A stretch of 64,000 nt of DNA from UBA7446 sp049596455 (GCA_049596455.1 JBMYLP010000005.1:1-64000); one strand, 5' to 3'; positions 33,242-41,883 are shown, counted from the stretch's first letter. Numbers and translations are program-made. Notes: a model not told the origin generated them from the sequence alone.

Positions 33242-33814
33242 ATGTTTAATTTGAAAGAAATCGTAACCTGTACTATGGTGCTTTTTGCCGTAATCGATAT
33301 TATTGGCAGCACACCCATCATTATTGGACTTCGTCAAAAAGTAGGGCATATTCAGTCTGAAAAAGCCTCGCTTGTAGCAGGAGTTATCATGATTGGATTC
33401 CTCTTTTTAGGCGAAAGTATCCTAAAACTAATAGGTATTGATGTGAATTCCTTTGCGGTTGCGGGAGCGCTAATTATTTTCTTTTTAGCACTCGAAATGA
33501 TTTTGGGCATTCAGCTATATAAAGATGAATCGTCCGAAACGGCATCTATTGTACCAATCGCTTTTCCGCTAATTGCAGGTGCGGGAACACTGACCTCGTT
33601 ATTGTCATTGCGTGCAGAGTATGATGTTGCGAACATCATCGTTGCCATTGTCATCAACATCGCAATTGTTTACACGGTATTAAAATCATCTAAACGCATT
33701 GAAAGCGTTTTAGGACAATCGGGTATTAATATTATCCGTAAAATTTTTGGTGTCGTACTTATGGCAATTGCCGTAAAGTTATTTGCTGGAAACTTACAGC
33801 AACTGTTTACGTAA
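33242..33814 (+). CDS. MarC family membrane protein
   Basis: A 190-residue inner membrane protein of five to six helices with the family features FAVIDIIGSTPIIIGLRQK near the start and PIAFPLIAGAGTLTSLLSL in the middle. MarC-family proteins are predicted transporters (NAAT). Their substrate is uncertain, and the old link to antibiotic resistance was not borne out for E. coli MarC. Start and promoter are clear. The next gene, csp, is convergent. Confidence 0.85.
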   Translation: MFNLKEIVTCTMVLFAVIDIIGSTPIIIGLRQKVGHIQSEKASLVAGVIMIGFLFLGESILKLIGIDVNSFAVAGALIIFFLALEMILGIQLYKDESSETASIVPIAFPLIAGAGTLTSLLSLRAEYDVANIIVAIVINIAIVYTVLKSSKRIESVLGQSGINIIRKIFGVVLMAIAVKLFAGNLQQLFT

Positions 33815-33857
33815 CTCAAAAAGAAACTCCGATACTGAAAAAACTTTGAAAAAAGGG

Positions 33858-34046
33858 TTAAGCAAGTTTTACGTCGCTTGCCGCCTTGCCTCTTTTTCCA
33901 TCAACAATTTCAAATGTAACGCTGTCGCCTTCGTTGATTGAAAGACCATCTAACGCGCTAATGTGTACAAAAACATCCTCCCCTGAGTCAGTGGTTATAA
34001 AGCCAAATCCTTTTGACTCGTTGAAAAATTTAACAGTACCTTGCAT
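33858..34046 (-). CDS. Cold-shock protein (CspA family)
   Basis: A 62-residue single-stranded nucleic acid-binding OB-fold protein. RNP1 is KGFGFITT and RNP2 is VFVHISAL. The product is slightly shorter than E. coli CspA (70). It acts as an RNA chaperone. The 170-bp space to the next gene leaves room for the long 5' leader seen in many csp messages, but no exact -7 box was found on this strand; TAATCTTG at about 34066-34073 is a weak candidate. Confidence 0.93.
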   Translation of the reverse strand: MQGTVKFFNESKGFGFITTDSGEDVFVHISALDGLSINEGDSVTFEIVDGKRGKAASDVKLA

Positions 34047-34138
34047 AAAAATAAAAATATAATTTAAGCAAGATTACAACAATTATTTAGATTTATACCC
34101 TATTAAGTAAATTATATTTCTATCTTAAACTAAATCTC

Positions 34139-34150
34139 TAATAGCTATTA
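34139..34150. repeat. 12-bp perfect palindrome and TAGCTAT direct repeat
   Basis: TAATAGCTATTA reads the same on both strands, just upstream of the -7 box at 34166. TAGCTAT occurs twice, at 34142-34148 and 34162-34168, 20 bp apart (about two helix turns), and the second copy overlaps the -7 box. Candidate operator for the small membrane gene. Confidence 0.4.
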
Positions 34151-34165
34151 TGATACACACTTAGC

Positions 34166-34173
34166 TATATTTG
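34166..34173 (+). promoter_or_regulatory. Promoter -7 element TATATTTG
   Basis: An exact TAnnTTTG, 43 nt before the ATG of the 67-residue membrane protein gene. Confidence 0.55.
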
Positions 34174-34216
34174 TTTAAAATTTTGCTTGCTAGCGTAACT
34201 TACTTAAAATACCCAT

Positions 34217-34420
34217 ATGAAAATTCTAATTTATGTTTTTTTGGCACTCGCCGCTGGGCTGCTTGTTTTTAATGTATTTCATATTGATTTTGAAGCACCC
34301 TTGGAAGACGACAGTTTTGCTGCTGTTGTAGGGGTTGGCGCAAGTTTGTGTGCCATTATATTGCTTGTGATTTTAAAAATCGCCCTAAAAATTCAAAAGA
34401 AAATTAAGAATCAACCCTGA
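34217..34420 (+). CDS. Small two-helix membrane protein
   Basis: A 67-residue hypothetical with two hydrophobic helices (ILIYVFLALAAGLLVFNVF and AAVVGVGASLCAIILLVILKIAL) joined by an acidic loop, and a basic tail KIQKKIKNQP. It has a clear promoter and possible operator. Its last 10 bases overlap the end of the convergent dCMP deaminase gene. No function can be inferred. Confidence 0.65.
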   Translation: MKILIYVFLALAAGLLVFNVFHIDFEAPLEDDSFAAVVGVGASLCAIILLVILKIALKIQKKIKNQP

Positions 34421-34842
34421 GGTAGCTGTACTAACTCAACCCCTGCTCGTTCCAAAAAATCTAATCCAGAAGAATCTTTGTAGGCAGTGGCATAAACTAC
34501 TCGTTTTATGCCTGCTTGATGGATAAGTTTGCTGCATTCTTTACACGGAGATAGCGTAATATAAAGCGTTGCGCCGGCACAAGACTGCGTCGAAGACGCT
34601 ACCTTCATGATGGCATTTGCCTCAGCATGAAGCACATACCATTTGGTGTAATGGTCTTCGTCCTCGCATTCGTTTTCAAAGCCCGTTGGTGTACCATTAT
34701 ACCCGTCTGAAATAATCATACGGTCTTTCACAATTAAGGCACCCACTTTTTTGCGCTCACAATGCGAAAGTTGCGCCCATTCCACTGCCATACGCATATA
34801 GGCGGTATCGTATCGAAGTTGTTTTTTGGCGGCTTTTGTCAT
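34411..34842 (-). CDS. dCMP deaminase family protein
   Basis: A 143-residue zinc deaminase. HAEANAIMKV holds the zinc His and catalytic Glu, and LSPCKECSKLIHQ the two zinc Cys. The product converts dCMP to dUMP for dTTP synthesis (ComEB-like branch). The GYNGTPTGFENECEDEDH segment, with an extra metal-site Cys/His, is characteristic of dCMP deaminases over cytidine deaminases. It overlaps the hupE-like gene by 4 bp and is the last gene of the djlA operon. Confidence 0.92.
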   Translation of the reverse strand: MTKAAKKQLRYDTAYMRMAVEWAQLSHCERKKVGALIVKDRMIISDGYNGTPTGFENECEDEDHYTKWYVLHAEANAIMKVASSTQSCAGATLYITLSPCKECSKLIHQAGIKRVVYATAYKDSSGLDFLERAGVELVQLPQG

Positions 34843-35417
34843 AATGCACTAGCAGATGAAATCAGAATCGGTACTAAAATACCGATTATTATGCTACTGC
34901 CCACAAGCAAGCGATCGCGCTTTGAAACACCCAAATGACTTAGTATCGTATTGAGAAAAACAACAGCAATAACCGCTATAATTTGAGCAGCCTCAATGCC
35001 AAGTGTAAAATATAAAAGCGATAAGCCAATGCCTTTATCGGCAAAAACCATCGAAAAATAATTGGAGAATCCCAATCCGTGAATAATACCAAAAAATACC
35101 GCTAGTAGCGTAAATGGCGCAGACGATTTTGCGATAATGGCATTGTTCCAATACAAAACATGTAAGGCAGTTAGCAAGATGGTAATGGGAATGAGGAACT
35201 CAATCCACGATGGCGAAATACGCACAATGCCCGCCGATGCCGCCCAAAGCGAAACCGTATGTCCTATGGTAAAAACGGTGACCAAAAGCACCAATTGACG
35301 TAATTGTTTGTATAAATAGGGTAAGGTAAGCACCACCAAAAACAGGAGGTGATCGTAGGCGTTGGGATCTAAAATGTGGTTTAACCCAAGTTTAGTGTAA
35401 AAAAGAAAATCGTCCAT
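34839..35417 (-). CDS. HupE/UreJ family membrane protein
   Basis: A 192-residue inner membrane protein of six to seven helices. The family pattern is visible: GLNHILDPNAYDHLLFLVVL near the start, HTVSLWAAS, and FGIIHGLGFSNYF. HupE/UreJ proteins are linked to nickel or other metal uptake in some bacteria. There is no hydrogenase or urease here, so the role is open. It lies 5 nt after djlA and overlaps the dCMP deaminase gene. Confidence 0.83.
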   Translation of the reverse strand: MDDFLFYTKLGLNHILDPNAYDHLLFLVVLTLPYLYKQLRQLVLLVTVFTIGHTVSLWAASAGIVRISPSWIEFLIPITILLTALHVLYWNNAIIAKSSAPFTLLAVFFGIIHGLGFSNYFSMVFADKGIGLSLLYFTLGIEAAQIIAVIAVVFLNTILSHLGVSKRDRLLVGSSIIIGILVPILISSASAL

Positions 35418-35422
35418 AAGTA

Positions 35423-36139
35423 TTAAAATCCACGTTCGTTTTTGATGGCTTCATACGCTTGTTGTATGCGCTGAAACTTTTCTTTGGCCGCCTTTTCGGC
35501 TGCAGGCCCTAAGTTACGAACTCTATCGGGATGGTGTTTTTTAACCAAATCTCGATATGCCTTCTTAATTTCTGCATCTGTTGATGTCTTAGACACTTCT
35601 AAAATGGTGTATGCGCTGTCGGTTTGAGCAACAAACATAGCTTTGATGCTATTAAAATCTGCTGCGCTAATGCGCATATAGCCTGCAATTTCGCTGAGCT
35701 TTTCAACTTCTACAGGGGATACCTTGCCGTCGGCTTTGGCAATGCGAAACAAAAAGTCGAGCATTTGTAAGCGTGCTTCGTAGCGAGTACGCGTCACTAA
35801 AAACTGCCCAATTTCCATTGCCGTAACCCCCGATTTTTTAAACTCGGCATTGTAAATTCTAAAAATCTCGTTTGCCCGATCTTTTCCAAAAAACTGTACA
35901 AACTGAGCGCGTACATAGTCCAGCTCGGACTGTGTGGTTTTGCCATCGGCTTTGATAACCATGCTTGCCAACGCTAACAAACGAAGTTCAAACTCCTGTG
36001 CAGAAACCCGTGTGGTTTGAAACGAGGTTCTAATTTGTCCTCTACTCCCCGCCTCTAAAAGCGTTCCCAAAAAAAAGCCCAACAGTGCCCCCGGAAACCG
36101 AAACACCATATAGCCTATAAAAGCTAATAACCATCGCAT
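35423..36139 (-). CDS. DjlA-like protein: TerB domain plus C-terminal J domain
   Basis: A 238-residue co-chaperone. One N-terminal membrane helix (LLAFIGYMVFRFPGALLGFFLG) anchors it. The middle (about 45-170) is a helical TerB-like domain. The C-terminus is a J domain (YTILEVSKTSTDAEIKKAYRD, with KKHHPDRV carrying the HPD motif), which stimulates DnaK. The start is chosen at MRWLLAFIG because a perfect -7 box lies four bases upstream; a start five codons earlier would overlap the box. Confidence 0.88.
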   Translation of the reverse strand: MRWLLAFIGYMVFRFPGALLGFFLGTLLEAGSRGQIRTSFQTTRVSAQEFELRLLALASMVIKADGKTTQSELDYVRAQFVQFFGKDRANEIFRIYNAEFKKSGVTAMEIGQFLVTRTRYEARLQMLDFLFRIAKADGKVSPVEVEKLSEIAGYMRISAADFNSIKAMFVAQTDSAYTILEVSKTSTDAEIKKAYRDLVKKHHPDRVRNLGPAAEKAAKEKFQRIQQAYEAIKNERGF

Positions 36140-36143
36140 CGTG

Positions 36144-36151
36144 CAAAAGTA
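36144..36151 (-). promoter_or_regulatory. Promoter -7 element TACTTTTG (djlA operon), leaderless spacing
   Basis: An exact TAnnTTTG on the minus strand, four bases (CACG) before the ATG at 36139. Drives djlA-hupE-dCMP deaminase. Confidence 0.6.
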
Positions 36152-36203
36152 CAAAGGATTTTAGGTGGATTTCATTTACTTTAGCACAAATTTAATCCAT
36201 AAA

Positions 36204-36722
36204 ATGTCCACTCCCGAAAGCCGTAGATTTAACAGAACATGTGACTTTGTACAAAAGCACTTACCTAAAAATGCCTCTTTACTAGACTTGGGAACTCCCA
36301 ATGCTCTTTCAGCATTTTTAACAACTGCTGGTTTTAGTGTTCAAAACACCAAAGGGGAAAACTTAGATACCGATTACCATACCTATCTCAATACTGAGGC
36401 AGATTGTGTTACTGCTTTTGAGATTTTTGAACATATGTTGGCGCCGTTCAATATATTAAGCCAAATAAAGTGTAACAAACTGATTGCTTCTGTCCCTTTA
36501 AAATTATGGTTTGCATCTGCCTATTGGAATTCCAACGACGATTGGGACAAGCATTACCACGAATTTGAGCAAAAACAATTTGATTTTTTACTCGAAAAAA
36601 GTGGTTGGGAAATAAAAGACAGCATGCTTTGGACATCTCCCGATTATAAAAAAATTGGTGTTCGTCCGCTATTACGCTACATCACGCCCCGCTATTATAT
36701 GGTGTATTGCGAACGTGCATAA
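36204..36722 (+). CDS. SAM-dependent methyltransferase-like protein
   Basis: A 172-residue protein with a shortened methyltransferase fold: ASLLDLGTPNALSAFLTTAG (motif I, weak glycine pattern), AFEIFEHMLAPFNIL (post-I/IV), then the aromatic-rich DWDKHYHEFEQKQFDFLLEKSGW. Motif I lacks the usual GxGxG, so SAM binding is not certain. GTG at 36165 is an alternative start, but a -7-like TACTTTAG lies between it and the ATG at 36204. Substrate unknown. Confidence 0.65.
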   Translation: MSTPESRRFNRTCDFVQKHLPKNASLLDLGTPNALSAFLTTAGFSVQNTKGENLDTDYHTYLNTEADCVTAFEIFEHMLAPFNILSQIKCNKLIASVPLKLWFASAYWNSNDDWDKHYHEFEQKQFDFLLEKSGWEIKDSMLWTSPDYKKIGVRPLLRYITPRYYMVYCERA

Positions 36723-36737
36723 ATCCACTAGCTTCCC

Positions 36738-36745
36738 TATCTTTG
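36738..36745 (+). promoter_or_regulatory. Promoter -7 element TATCTTTG (bacilliredoxin gene)
   Basis: An exact TAnnTTTG, 18 nt before the ATG at 36764. It lies downstream of an earlier in-frame ATG, so that ATG is unlikely to be the start. Confidence 0.6.
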
Positions 36746-36763
36746 TACTCTAAAATTAATGCT

Positions 36764-37174
36764 ATGTATCCTGCTGAAATTGTTCAACCCATGCGCGACG
36801 AGCTTACTGCCGTTGGCTTTACCCAATGTACCACCGCCGATAGCGTAACGTCTGCACTTAGCAAAAGTGGCACCACACTTGTGGTTGTAAATTCGGTTTG
36901 CGGATGTGCTGCTGCTAATGCACGCCCAGGCGCACGTATGTCACTTGCCAACGATAAATCACCTGAACAACTCATTACTGTTTTTGCAGGTGTAGACCAA
37001 GAGGCTACCGCCGAAGCGCGAAGCCAAATGGTTCCTTTTCCACCATCATCTCCTAGCATTGCCCTTTTTAAAGATGGCGAATTGGTACATATGTTAGAAC
37101 GGCATCACATTGAAGGGCGTCCGGCAGAACTGATTTCGGAAAACCTTAAAGAAGCGTATAACGCACATTGCTAA
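36764..37174 (+). CDS. Bacilliredoxin BrxA/BrxB family protein (YphP/YqiW)
   Basis: A 136-residue thioredoxin-fold protein. The active-site motif CGC is in VVNSVCGCAAANARPGAR (about residues 40-57), and the usual C-terminal half LFKDGELVHMLERHHIEGR is present. Bacilliredoxins remove bacillithiol from protein cysteines in Firmicutes. In flavobacteria the matching thiol is uncertain. The start is chosen at MYPAEIVQPM from family length and the promoter position. Confidence 0.9.
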   Translation: MYPAEIVQPMRDELTAVGFTQCTTADSVTSALSKSGTTLVVVNSVCGCAAANARPGARMSLANDKSPEQLITVFAGVDQEATAEARSQMVPFPPSSPSIALFKDGELVHMLERHHIEGRPAELISENLKEAYNAHC

Positions 37175-37182
37175 ATTTAATC

Positions 37183-37914
37183 ATGGCTAAGCTCCTTTCT
37201 TATCCGCTTAGCGTATTGTACTACCTCGTTTTTGGCGGTATTCTTGTGCTGTTTGACGGACTGCAACGAATAACATATTTGTTTGGTTATCAGGCACATA
37301 AAATTTGTGTAGATGTCCTTAATTTCTTTCTATTAAGAGGTCTCAATCTAATTGGTACACGTTTTGTTTTTGATATGCCTTTTGCGTTGGAAAAAAATCA
37401 ATCCTATATTATTGTTGCCAACCACCAAAGCACCTACGACATCCCGCCACTCATTTGGTGTTTTAGAAAAGTGCACCCGAAATTTGTAGGAAAAAAAGAA
37501 CTCGGAAAAGGAATTCCCAGTATTTCCTTTAATCTAAGAAATGGAGGGGCAGTGCTCATCGACCGAAAAAATCCAAAACAAGCACTAGAAAAAATCAAAG
37601 CGTTTGGGGAACGTACTGCAAAAGCGCATCGCAGTGCCATCATTTTTCCTGAAGGAACCCGAAGCAGAAACCATAAGCCTCGCCCATTTCGATATGCTGG
37701 CTTGATGCAACTCGCCGAGGTTATGCCAAATGCAAAACTGTTGGGCGTTTCCATTAGTAACTCATGGAAAATTACCCGATATGGATCATTCCCGTTGGGT
37801 ATTGGTACAAAAATGATACTAAAGGTACATCCTCCTATTGCCATTCCAAAAGAGGATATTGCAGATACGCTACGTCAGTTGGAAGAAAAAATAAAAGCTT
37901 CGGTGCTGGCTTAA
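37183..37914 (+). CDS. plsC: 1-acyl-sn-glycerol-3-phosphate acyltransferase
   Basis: A 243-residue membrane-bound acyltransferase that makes phosphatidic acid. It has the family box NHQSTYDIP (HX4D), the KFVGKKELG segment, GAVLIDR and FPEGTRSRN. An N-terminal hydrophobic region (about 8-25) anchors it. ATG at 37183 is used; a TTG five codons earlier is unlikely. It begins 8 nt after the bacilliredoxin gene and its end overlaps the convergent kinase gene by 4 bp. Confidence 0.92.
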   Translation: MAKLLSYPLSVLYYLVFGGILVLFDGLQRITYLFGYQAHKICVDVLNFFLLRGLNLIGTRFVFDMPFALEKNQSYIIVANHQSTYDIPPLIWCFRKVHPKFVGKKELGKGIPSISFNLRNGGAVLIDRKNPKQALEKIKAFGERTAKAHRSAIIFPEGTRSRNHKPRPFRYAGLMQLAEVMPNAKLLGVSISNSWKITRYGSFPLGIGTKMILKVHPPIAIPKEDIADTLRQLEEKIKASVLA

Positions 37915-39350
37915 TCTATACGTGGAAAGCGAACTTCGAATCGCGTAGCCACATCTGGATTTGACTCAAATTGTACTGCGCCGCCATAGGTTTCCACAAT
38001 CGATTTTACCATGCTCAATCCAAGTCCCATACCGCTTGTTTTGGTGGTAAATGTTGGCTCAAAAATGCGCTCCTGAAGTGCTTTAGAAATGCCTTTGCCG
38101 TTGTCTTCTACAGACAAATAAACCCATTTTTTATCTCCAAAAAGACGTACAAGTATGCGTGGCTTACTAACCTCCGCGCACGCTTCAATGGCATTACTCA
38201 TCAGGTTATTTACAATCCGAACCAATTGCGTGGCATCAAGTTGCGCGTAATACGTTTCATCGGCTTTCAAAGCAATAGGCGCATCTTTATACAATTCTAA
38301 TGCGCGCTGAACGGTTGCCGTTACGTTTAATCGCTCCGATTGCCCAGTGGGCATGGCTGCAAACTGCGAAAATGCCGAGGCAATGGCACTCATCGTATCA
38401 ATTTGCTGAATCAGGGTTTGGCTAAATTCGTGCACTTGCGTTTTCCACTCCGAAGATCCTTTGGCTACCTGTTGTTCAAAATGCTGAATGCTCAACCGCA
38501 TGGGCGTTAGTGGGTTTTTGATTTCGTGTGCAACCTGTTTTGCCATCTCCCTCCACGCCACTTCGCGCTGCGATTTGGCAAGTTTTACAGCACTTTGCTC
38601 CAATTCATCTACCATGTGATTATAGGCTTCTACCAAAGCCGAAATTTCCTTGCTTGCTTTGGTCAATTCAATTTTGGTGTTTGATTTGGCAAGTTTGGTC
38701 TGATTAAGTTTTACGCTAATGGTTTCGAGCGATTGCGTTATGTAGGACGATACAATAAATGCCAAAATAATGGCAATTATCAGCATAATCACATACACCT
38801 GCACCAAGCGAAGTAAAAAGGCATTGAGTTCTAAAGAACTGAGGGAATCGTCATCAAAATACGGCACATTTAAAATGGCGAGAGGCAAGCCTTTAGCATC
38901 AAAAATATAAAAGTAGGAGGAGCGCATTCGAATGCCATCTGTAGTGCTAACGTCAATAAGTCGCTCTGAGGGGTTGGCTTGCAATTGGCCCAAAAGTGTT
39001 TTGGGAAGTACCTGAACAGGGGCGGCTTCCATTAGCTGCGTAGACGACATCAATACCCCCGAAAGGCTATATATCCTAAAGTTGATGTTTAGCACGTCTG
39101 CCGTTTGCTGCATATGCGGTTCAAAAATGGTGCTTAGATTTTCTGGGGTAACTTTAGTGGCAGCATCTTGAAGTAAATACGTAATCCGTTTTTTTAGCTG
39201 ATTTTCTTTACGCTCTAGGCGTTGTTCGTGATAGGCGTTGGACTGTTCGCGATACTGAAAAATGGTAACGCCAGCGATGAGCAACGAAGCAGCCACCACC
39301 AAAAAAATAAGGGCAATAAAAATACGTGCACGAAGAGATAGCAACCGCAT
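37911..39350 (-). CDS. NtrY-like sensor histidine kinase
   Basis: A 479-residue membrane kinase. Two helices (about 10-32 and 175-200) flank a periplasmic sensor of about 140 residues. Then come a HAMP-like linker, the HisKA phosphoacceptor AHEIKNPLTPMRLSIQHFEQ with His, and an HATPase domain with NLMSNAIEAC (N box) and VEDNGKGISKALQERIFEP. The NPLTP extension is typical of the NtrY subgroup. No response regulator gene is adjacent, so it is an orphan locally. The start at 39350 lies four bases after the hemJ stop. Confidence 0.9.
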   Translation of the reverse strand: MRLLSLRARIFIALIFLVVAASLLIAGVTIFQYREQSNAYHEQRLERKENQLKKRITYLLQDAATKVTPENLSTIFEPHMQQTADVLNINFRIYSLSGVLMSSTQLMEAAPVQVLPKTLLGQLQANPSERLIDVSTTDGIRMRSSYFYIFDAKGLPLAILNVPYFDDDSLSSLELNAFLLRLVQVYVIMLIIAIILAFIVSSYITQSLETISVKLNQTKLAKSNTKIELTKASKEISALVEAYNHMVDELEQSAVKLAKSQREVAWREMAKQVAHEIKNPLTPMRLSIQHFEQQVAKGSSEWKTQVHEFSQTLIQQIDTMSAIASAFSQFAAMPTGQSERLNVTATVQRALELYKDAPIALKADETYYAQLDATQLVRIVNNLMSNAIEACAEVSKPRILVRLFGDKKWVYLSVEDNGKGISKALQERIFEPTFTTKTSGMGLGLSMVKSIVETYGGAVQFESNPDVATRFEVRFPRID

Positions 39351-39354
39351 AAGG

Positions 39355-39897
39355 CTACAGTTTTGGGGTTCGGTAGCGTTTGTAAAGTCGGATTCCAAAC
39401 ATCAGCAGCAACGCTAAACCCACCAAACCGATAAGTCCAAAAACCCAATGTACGCTGTTTTTGAGTATGGCAAGGAATACCACCGCAAACAGAATCAGCG
39501 TAGCTCCCTCATTCCAAACGCGAAAAAAAGTAGCACTATAACGATGTTCGCCACGCAAAAATTCTTTGTAAAGCCTATGGGTTTTAGCATGATACAAAAG
39601 CAATAACCCCACAAAAACAAGCTTTACCCACATCCATGGTTGAGCGAGCCAAATGGGCATCAGCACCAACAACCACACCGCAAAAAGCGTTGCCAAAATC
39701 CCTGATGGCACCGTAATAATAACCCATAGCCTCCGCATCATCAATTGCAATTGTGGCAACAAAATATCGGCTTCGTTTTTGGGTCGTGCTGCGGCTTCAA
39801 CTTGGTAAACCATAAGTCTTGGGATATAGAACAATCCCGCAAAATAGGTAATCACAAAAATGAGGTGTAGGGCTTTTATGTAGTTATAGGCTTCCAC
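39355..39897 (-). CDS. hemJ: Protoporphyrinogen oxidase HemJ
   Basis: A 180-residue inner membrane protein of four to five helices, the heme-linked enzyme that oxidises protoporphyrinogen IX before ferrochelatase. Conserved features are IKALHLIFVITYFAGLFYIPRLMVY, with the essential His in the first helix, and the later WMWVKLVFVGLLLLYHAKTHR. A GTG start at 39897 matches the usual N-terminus; TTG two codons earlier (39903) is also possible. It lies beside hemH, its functional successor. Confidence 0.88.
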   Translation of the reverse strand: MEAYNYIKALHLIFVITYFAGLFYIPRLMVYQVEAAARPKNEADILLPQLQLMMRRLWVIITVPSGILATLFAVWLLVLMPIWLAQPWMWVKLVFVGLLLLYHAKTHRLYKEFLRGEHRYSATFFRVWNEGATLILFAVVFLAILKNSVHWVFGLIGLVGLALLLMFGIRLYKRYRTPKL

Positions 39898-39933
39898 GTG
39901 CAAACAATTGACCTAAAGGTACATTTTTTTAAA

Positions 39934-40953
39934 CTAAGATGCTGTTGCCCATTCATCAATCCAACGACTAAGAACATTTACCCAATCGTCACGGTCGTTA
40001 ATGCAAGGCACTACGTGCATTTCCTCGCCATCTTTTTCTTCGAAATCCTCTTTGGCTTCCATACCAATTTCCTCTAGCGTTTCTAAACAATCGGATACAA
40101 ACGCTGGTGTTACTACCGCCATTTGCTTGGTGCCATTTTTAGCAAAATTTTCTACTGTCTTATCTGTATAAGGGCGCAGCCACTTATCGCCGGCTAATCT
40201 GGACTGAAACGATGTAGAATAACTTCCCGGGCGCAACTCCAAGTATTCGGCAACTTGCCGAGTGGTTTCATAGCACTGATGGCGATAGCAAAATGCGTGC
40301 GCCTCCGATTTGGTTTGACAACATTGTCCATCAATTTTACAATGCGATTTGGTAACATCCGATTTGCGAATATGCCGTTCTGGAACCCCGTGATACGAAA
40401 ACAACAAATGCTCCCAGGGCTTGTCTTGCAAGTATTCTTGAATAGAATGCGACAGCACACGAATATAATCAGGGTGATGATAAAAAGCAGGTAAATGCGT
40501 AAATGTCATATTTGGAAATTGCTTTGCCCGAATTTCTTCCGCCAAAACCAAAATGGTTTCGGTCGTTGCCATGGCGTGTTGCGGATAAAGCGGAATAAGC
40601 AATACCTCATCAACTCCTTTTTGGTGCAATTCTTCCAAGCCAGATGCAATAGAAGGTTGTCCATAGCGCATTGCCAATGCAATGGGCACCGAGGTTTTTT
40701 TAGCTACTTTTTTTTGAAGTCGTTCAGAAAGTACAATAAGCGGCGAGCCTTCTTCCCACCAAATTTTTTGGTACGCTTTAGCCGATCGTTTGGGTCGGGT
40801 TTTTAAAATTATTCCTTTGACTAAAAACGTACGAAACCACTTGGGAACGTCTATGACGCGCTCGTCCATTAAAAACTCTTCCAAATAGGGTTTAACGTCC
40901 TTAGCAGTAGGACTTTGCGGTGACCCCAAATTCACCAATAGTACTCCTTTCAT
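39934..40953 (-). CDS. hemH: Ferrochelatase
   Basis: A 339-residue enzyme that inserts Fe(II) into protoporphyrin IX. GVLLVNLGSPQSPTAKDVKPYL starts it, SYHGVPERHIRKSD contains the catalytic His, and AVVTPAFVSDCLETLEEIG the second conserved region. It lies 14 nt downstream of the AraC-type gene and upstream of hemJ on the minus strand. This is probably the end step of heme synthesis. Confidence 0.97.
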   Translation of the reverse strand: MKGVLLVNLGSPQSPTAKDVKPYLEEFLMDERVIDVPKWFRTFLVKGIILKTRPKRSAKAYQKIWWEEGSPLIVLSERLQKKVAKKTSVPIALAMRYGQPSIASGLEELHQKGVDEVLLIPLYPQHAMATTETILVLAEEIRAKQFPNMTFTHLPAFYHHPDYIRVLSHSIQEYLQDKPWEHLLFSYHGVPERHIRKSDVTKSHCKIDGQCCQTKSEAHAFCYRHQCYETTRQVAEYLELRPGSYSTSFQSRLAGDKWLRPYTDKTVENFAKNGTKQMAVVTPAFVSDCLETLEEIGMEAKEDFEEKDGEEMHVVPCINDRDDWVNVLSRWIDEWATAS

Positions 40954-40967
40954 AGCTTAATTTTTCG

Positions 40968-41855
40968 TTACGAAGATACAGACAAAAGGTATTTTTTGGG
41001 CGTTGTTCCAAACTTCTTTTTAAAGGCGTCAATAAAGTGGCTTGAATTGCTGTAGCCAAGCTGCAAGGCAACCTCGTTTACGTTATGTGATCCAGAGCCC
41101 AAAAGCTGGCGCGCAAAATTCATTTTATGATCCAAAACAAATTGATATACAGTACTACCATAAAGCTGCTTAAAGCCCTCTTTTAGTTTCTTGAGGCTAA
41201 GCCCAATTTCATCTGCTAATTCTTGCAAACTTGGCGGGTTAGTCATACGATCAAGTACAATTTTCTTGGCATTTCTGATTTTTCTTACATTTTCTTCATC
41301 TACCAAAAATGGACATTCCGCAACATCTGTTGCCTCTGTAGGGTTAAAATATAAACTCAATAATTCATATACTTTACCTTTTAAATACAATCGGCTCATT
41401 AGTGCATTGGGTTGATGCTGCAAAATTTGACTTAGTGCCACCGCCATGGAAGGGGTCATGACAACATCTTTGTAGTATTTTTTGTTGATGTTTTCATCAG
41501 ATAAAAAAGGAATCTGATCCGCCTCTTGCGAAAATAAGCTGTGAAATTTTTTTATTGATATTAAGACAGTAACCAATTGCGAGTTTGGGCTTACAGTTAA
41601 CTCCATGGGAAGGTCGCGTTGCGGATTGTAAAGCAACAATACGTGCTCGTCTAAAAGTGGAAGACTATACGCACGCTGATTAAAGTGAAAGGATGCGCTG
41701 CCACGAAAGCAAAAATGAAATTGTATCAAACTAGCATCCACATGACGGACAATTGGCTTGGAGGTGTCAGCGTTGTTTTCATACGCCAATACGTGAAACC
41801 CGTCCTCTATGTGTTGGTCCAATCGGGGACTTAAAACGTTATTTTCTAGCGACAT
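40968..41855 (-). CDS. AraC-family transcriptional regulator of the heme locus
   Basis: A 295-residue regulator. The N-terminal sensing half (about 1-180) is a cupin-like fold with SFHFNQRAYSLPLLDEHVLLLY. The C-terminal AraC domain has two helix-turn-helix units: PPSLQELADEIGLSLKKLKEGF and VNEVALQLGYSNSSHFIDAFKKKF. It lies between hemH and hemA, divergent from hemA. Given this position and the repeats in the shared region it is likely to regulate heme synthesis, but that is inference. The inducer is unknown. Confidence 0.88.
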   Translation of the reverse strand: MSLENNVLSPRLDQHIEDGFHVLAYENNADTSKPIVRHVDASLIQFHFCFRGSASFHFNQRAYSLPLLDEHVLLLYNPQRDLPMELTVSPNSQLVTVLISIKKFHSLFSQEADQIPFLSDENINKKYYKDVVMTPSMAVALSQILQHQPNALMSRLYLKGKVYELLSLYFNPTEATDVAECPFLVDEENVRKIRNAKKIVLDRMTNPPSLQELADEIGLSLKKLKEGFKQLYGSTVYQFVLDHKMNFARQLLGSGSHNVNEVALQLGYSNSSHFIDAFKKKFGTTPKKYLLSVSS

Positions 41856-41883
41856 GATATGTTTCTATTTTTGTTCACCATTA

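Noticed and set aside
36165..36203. GTG start for the methyltransferase-like gene
   Set aside because: A -7-like TACTTTAG lies after it, and the ATG at 36204 gives a better start.
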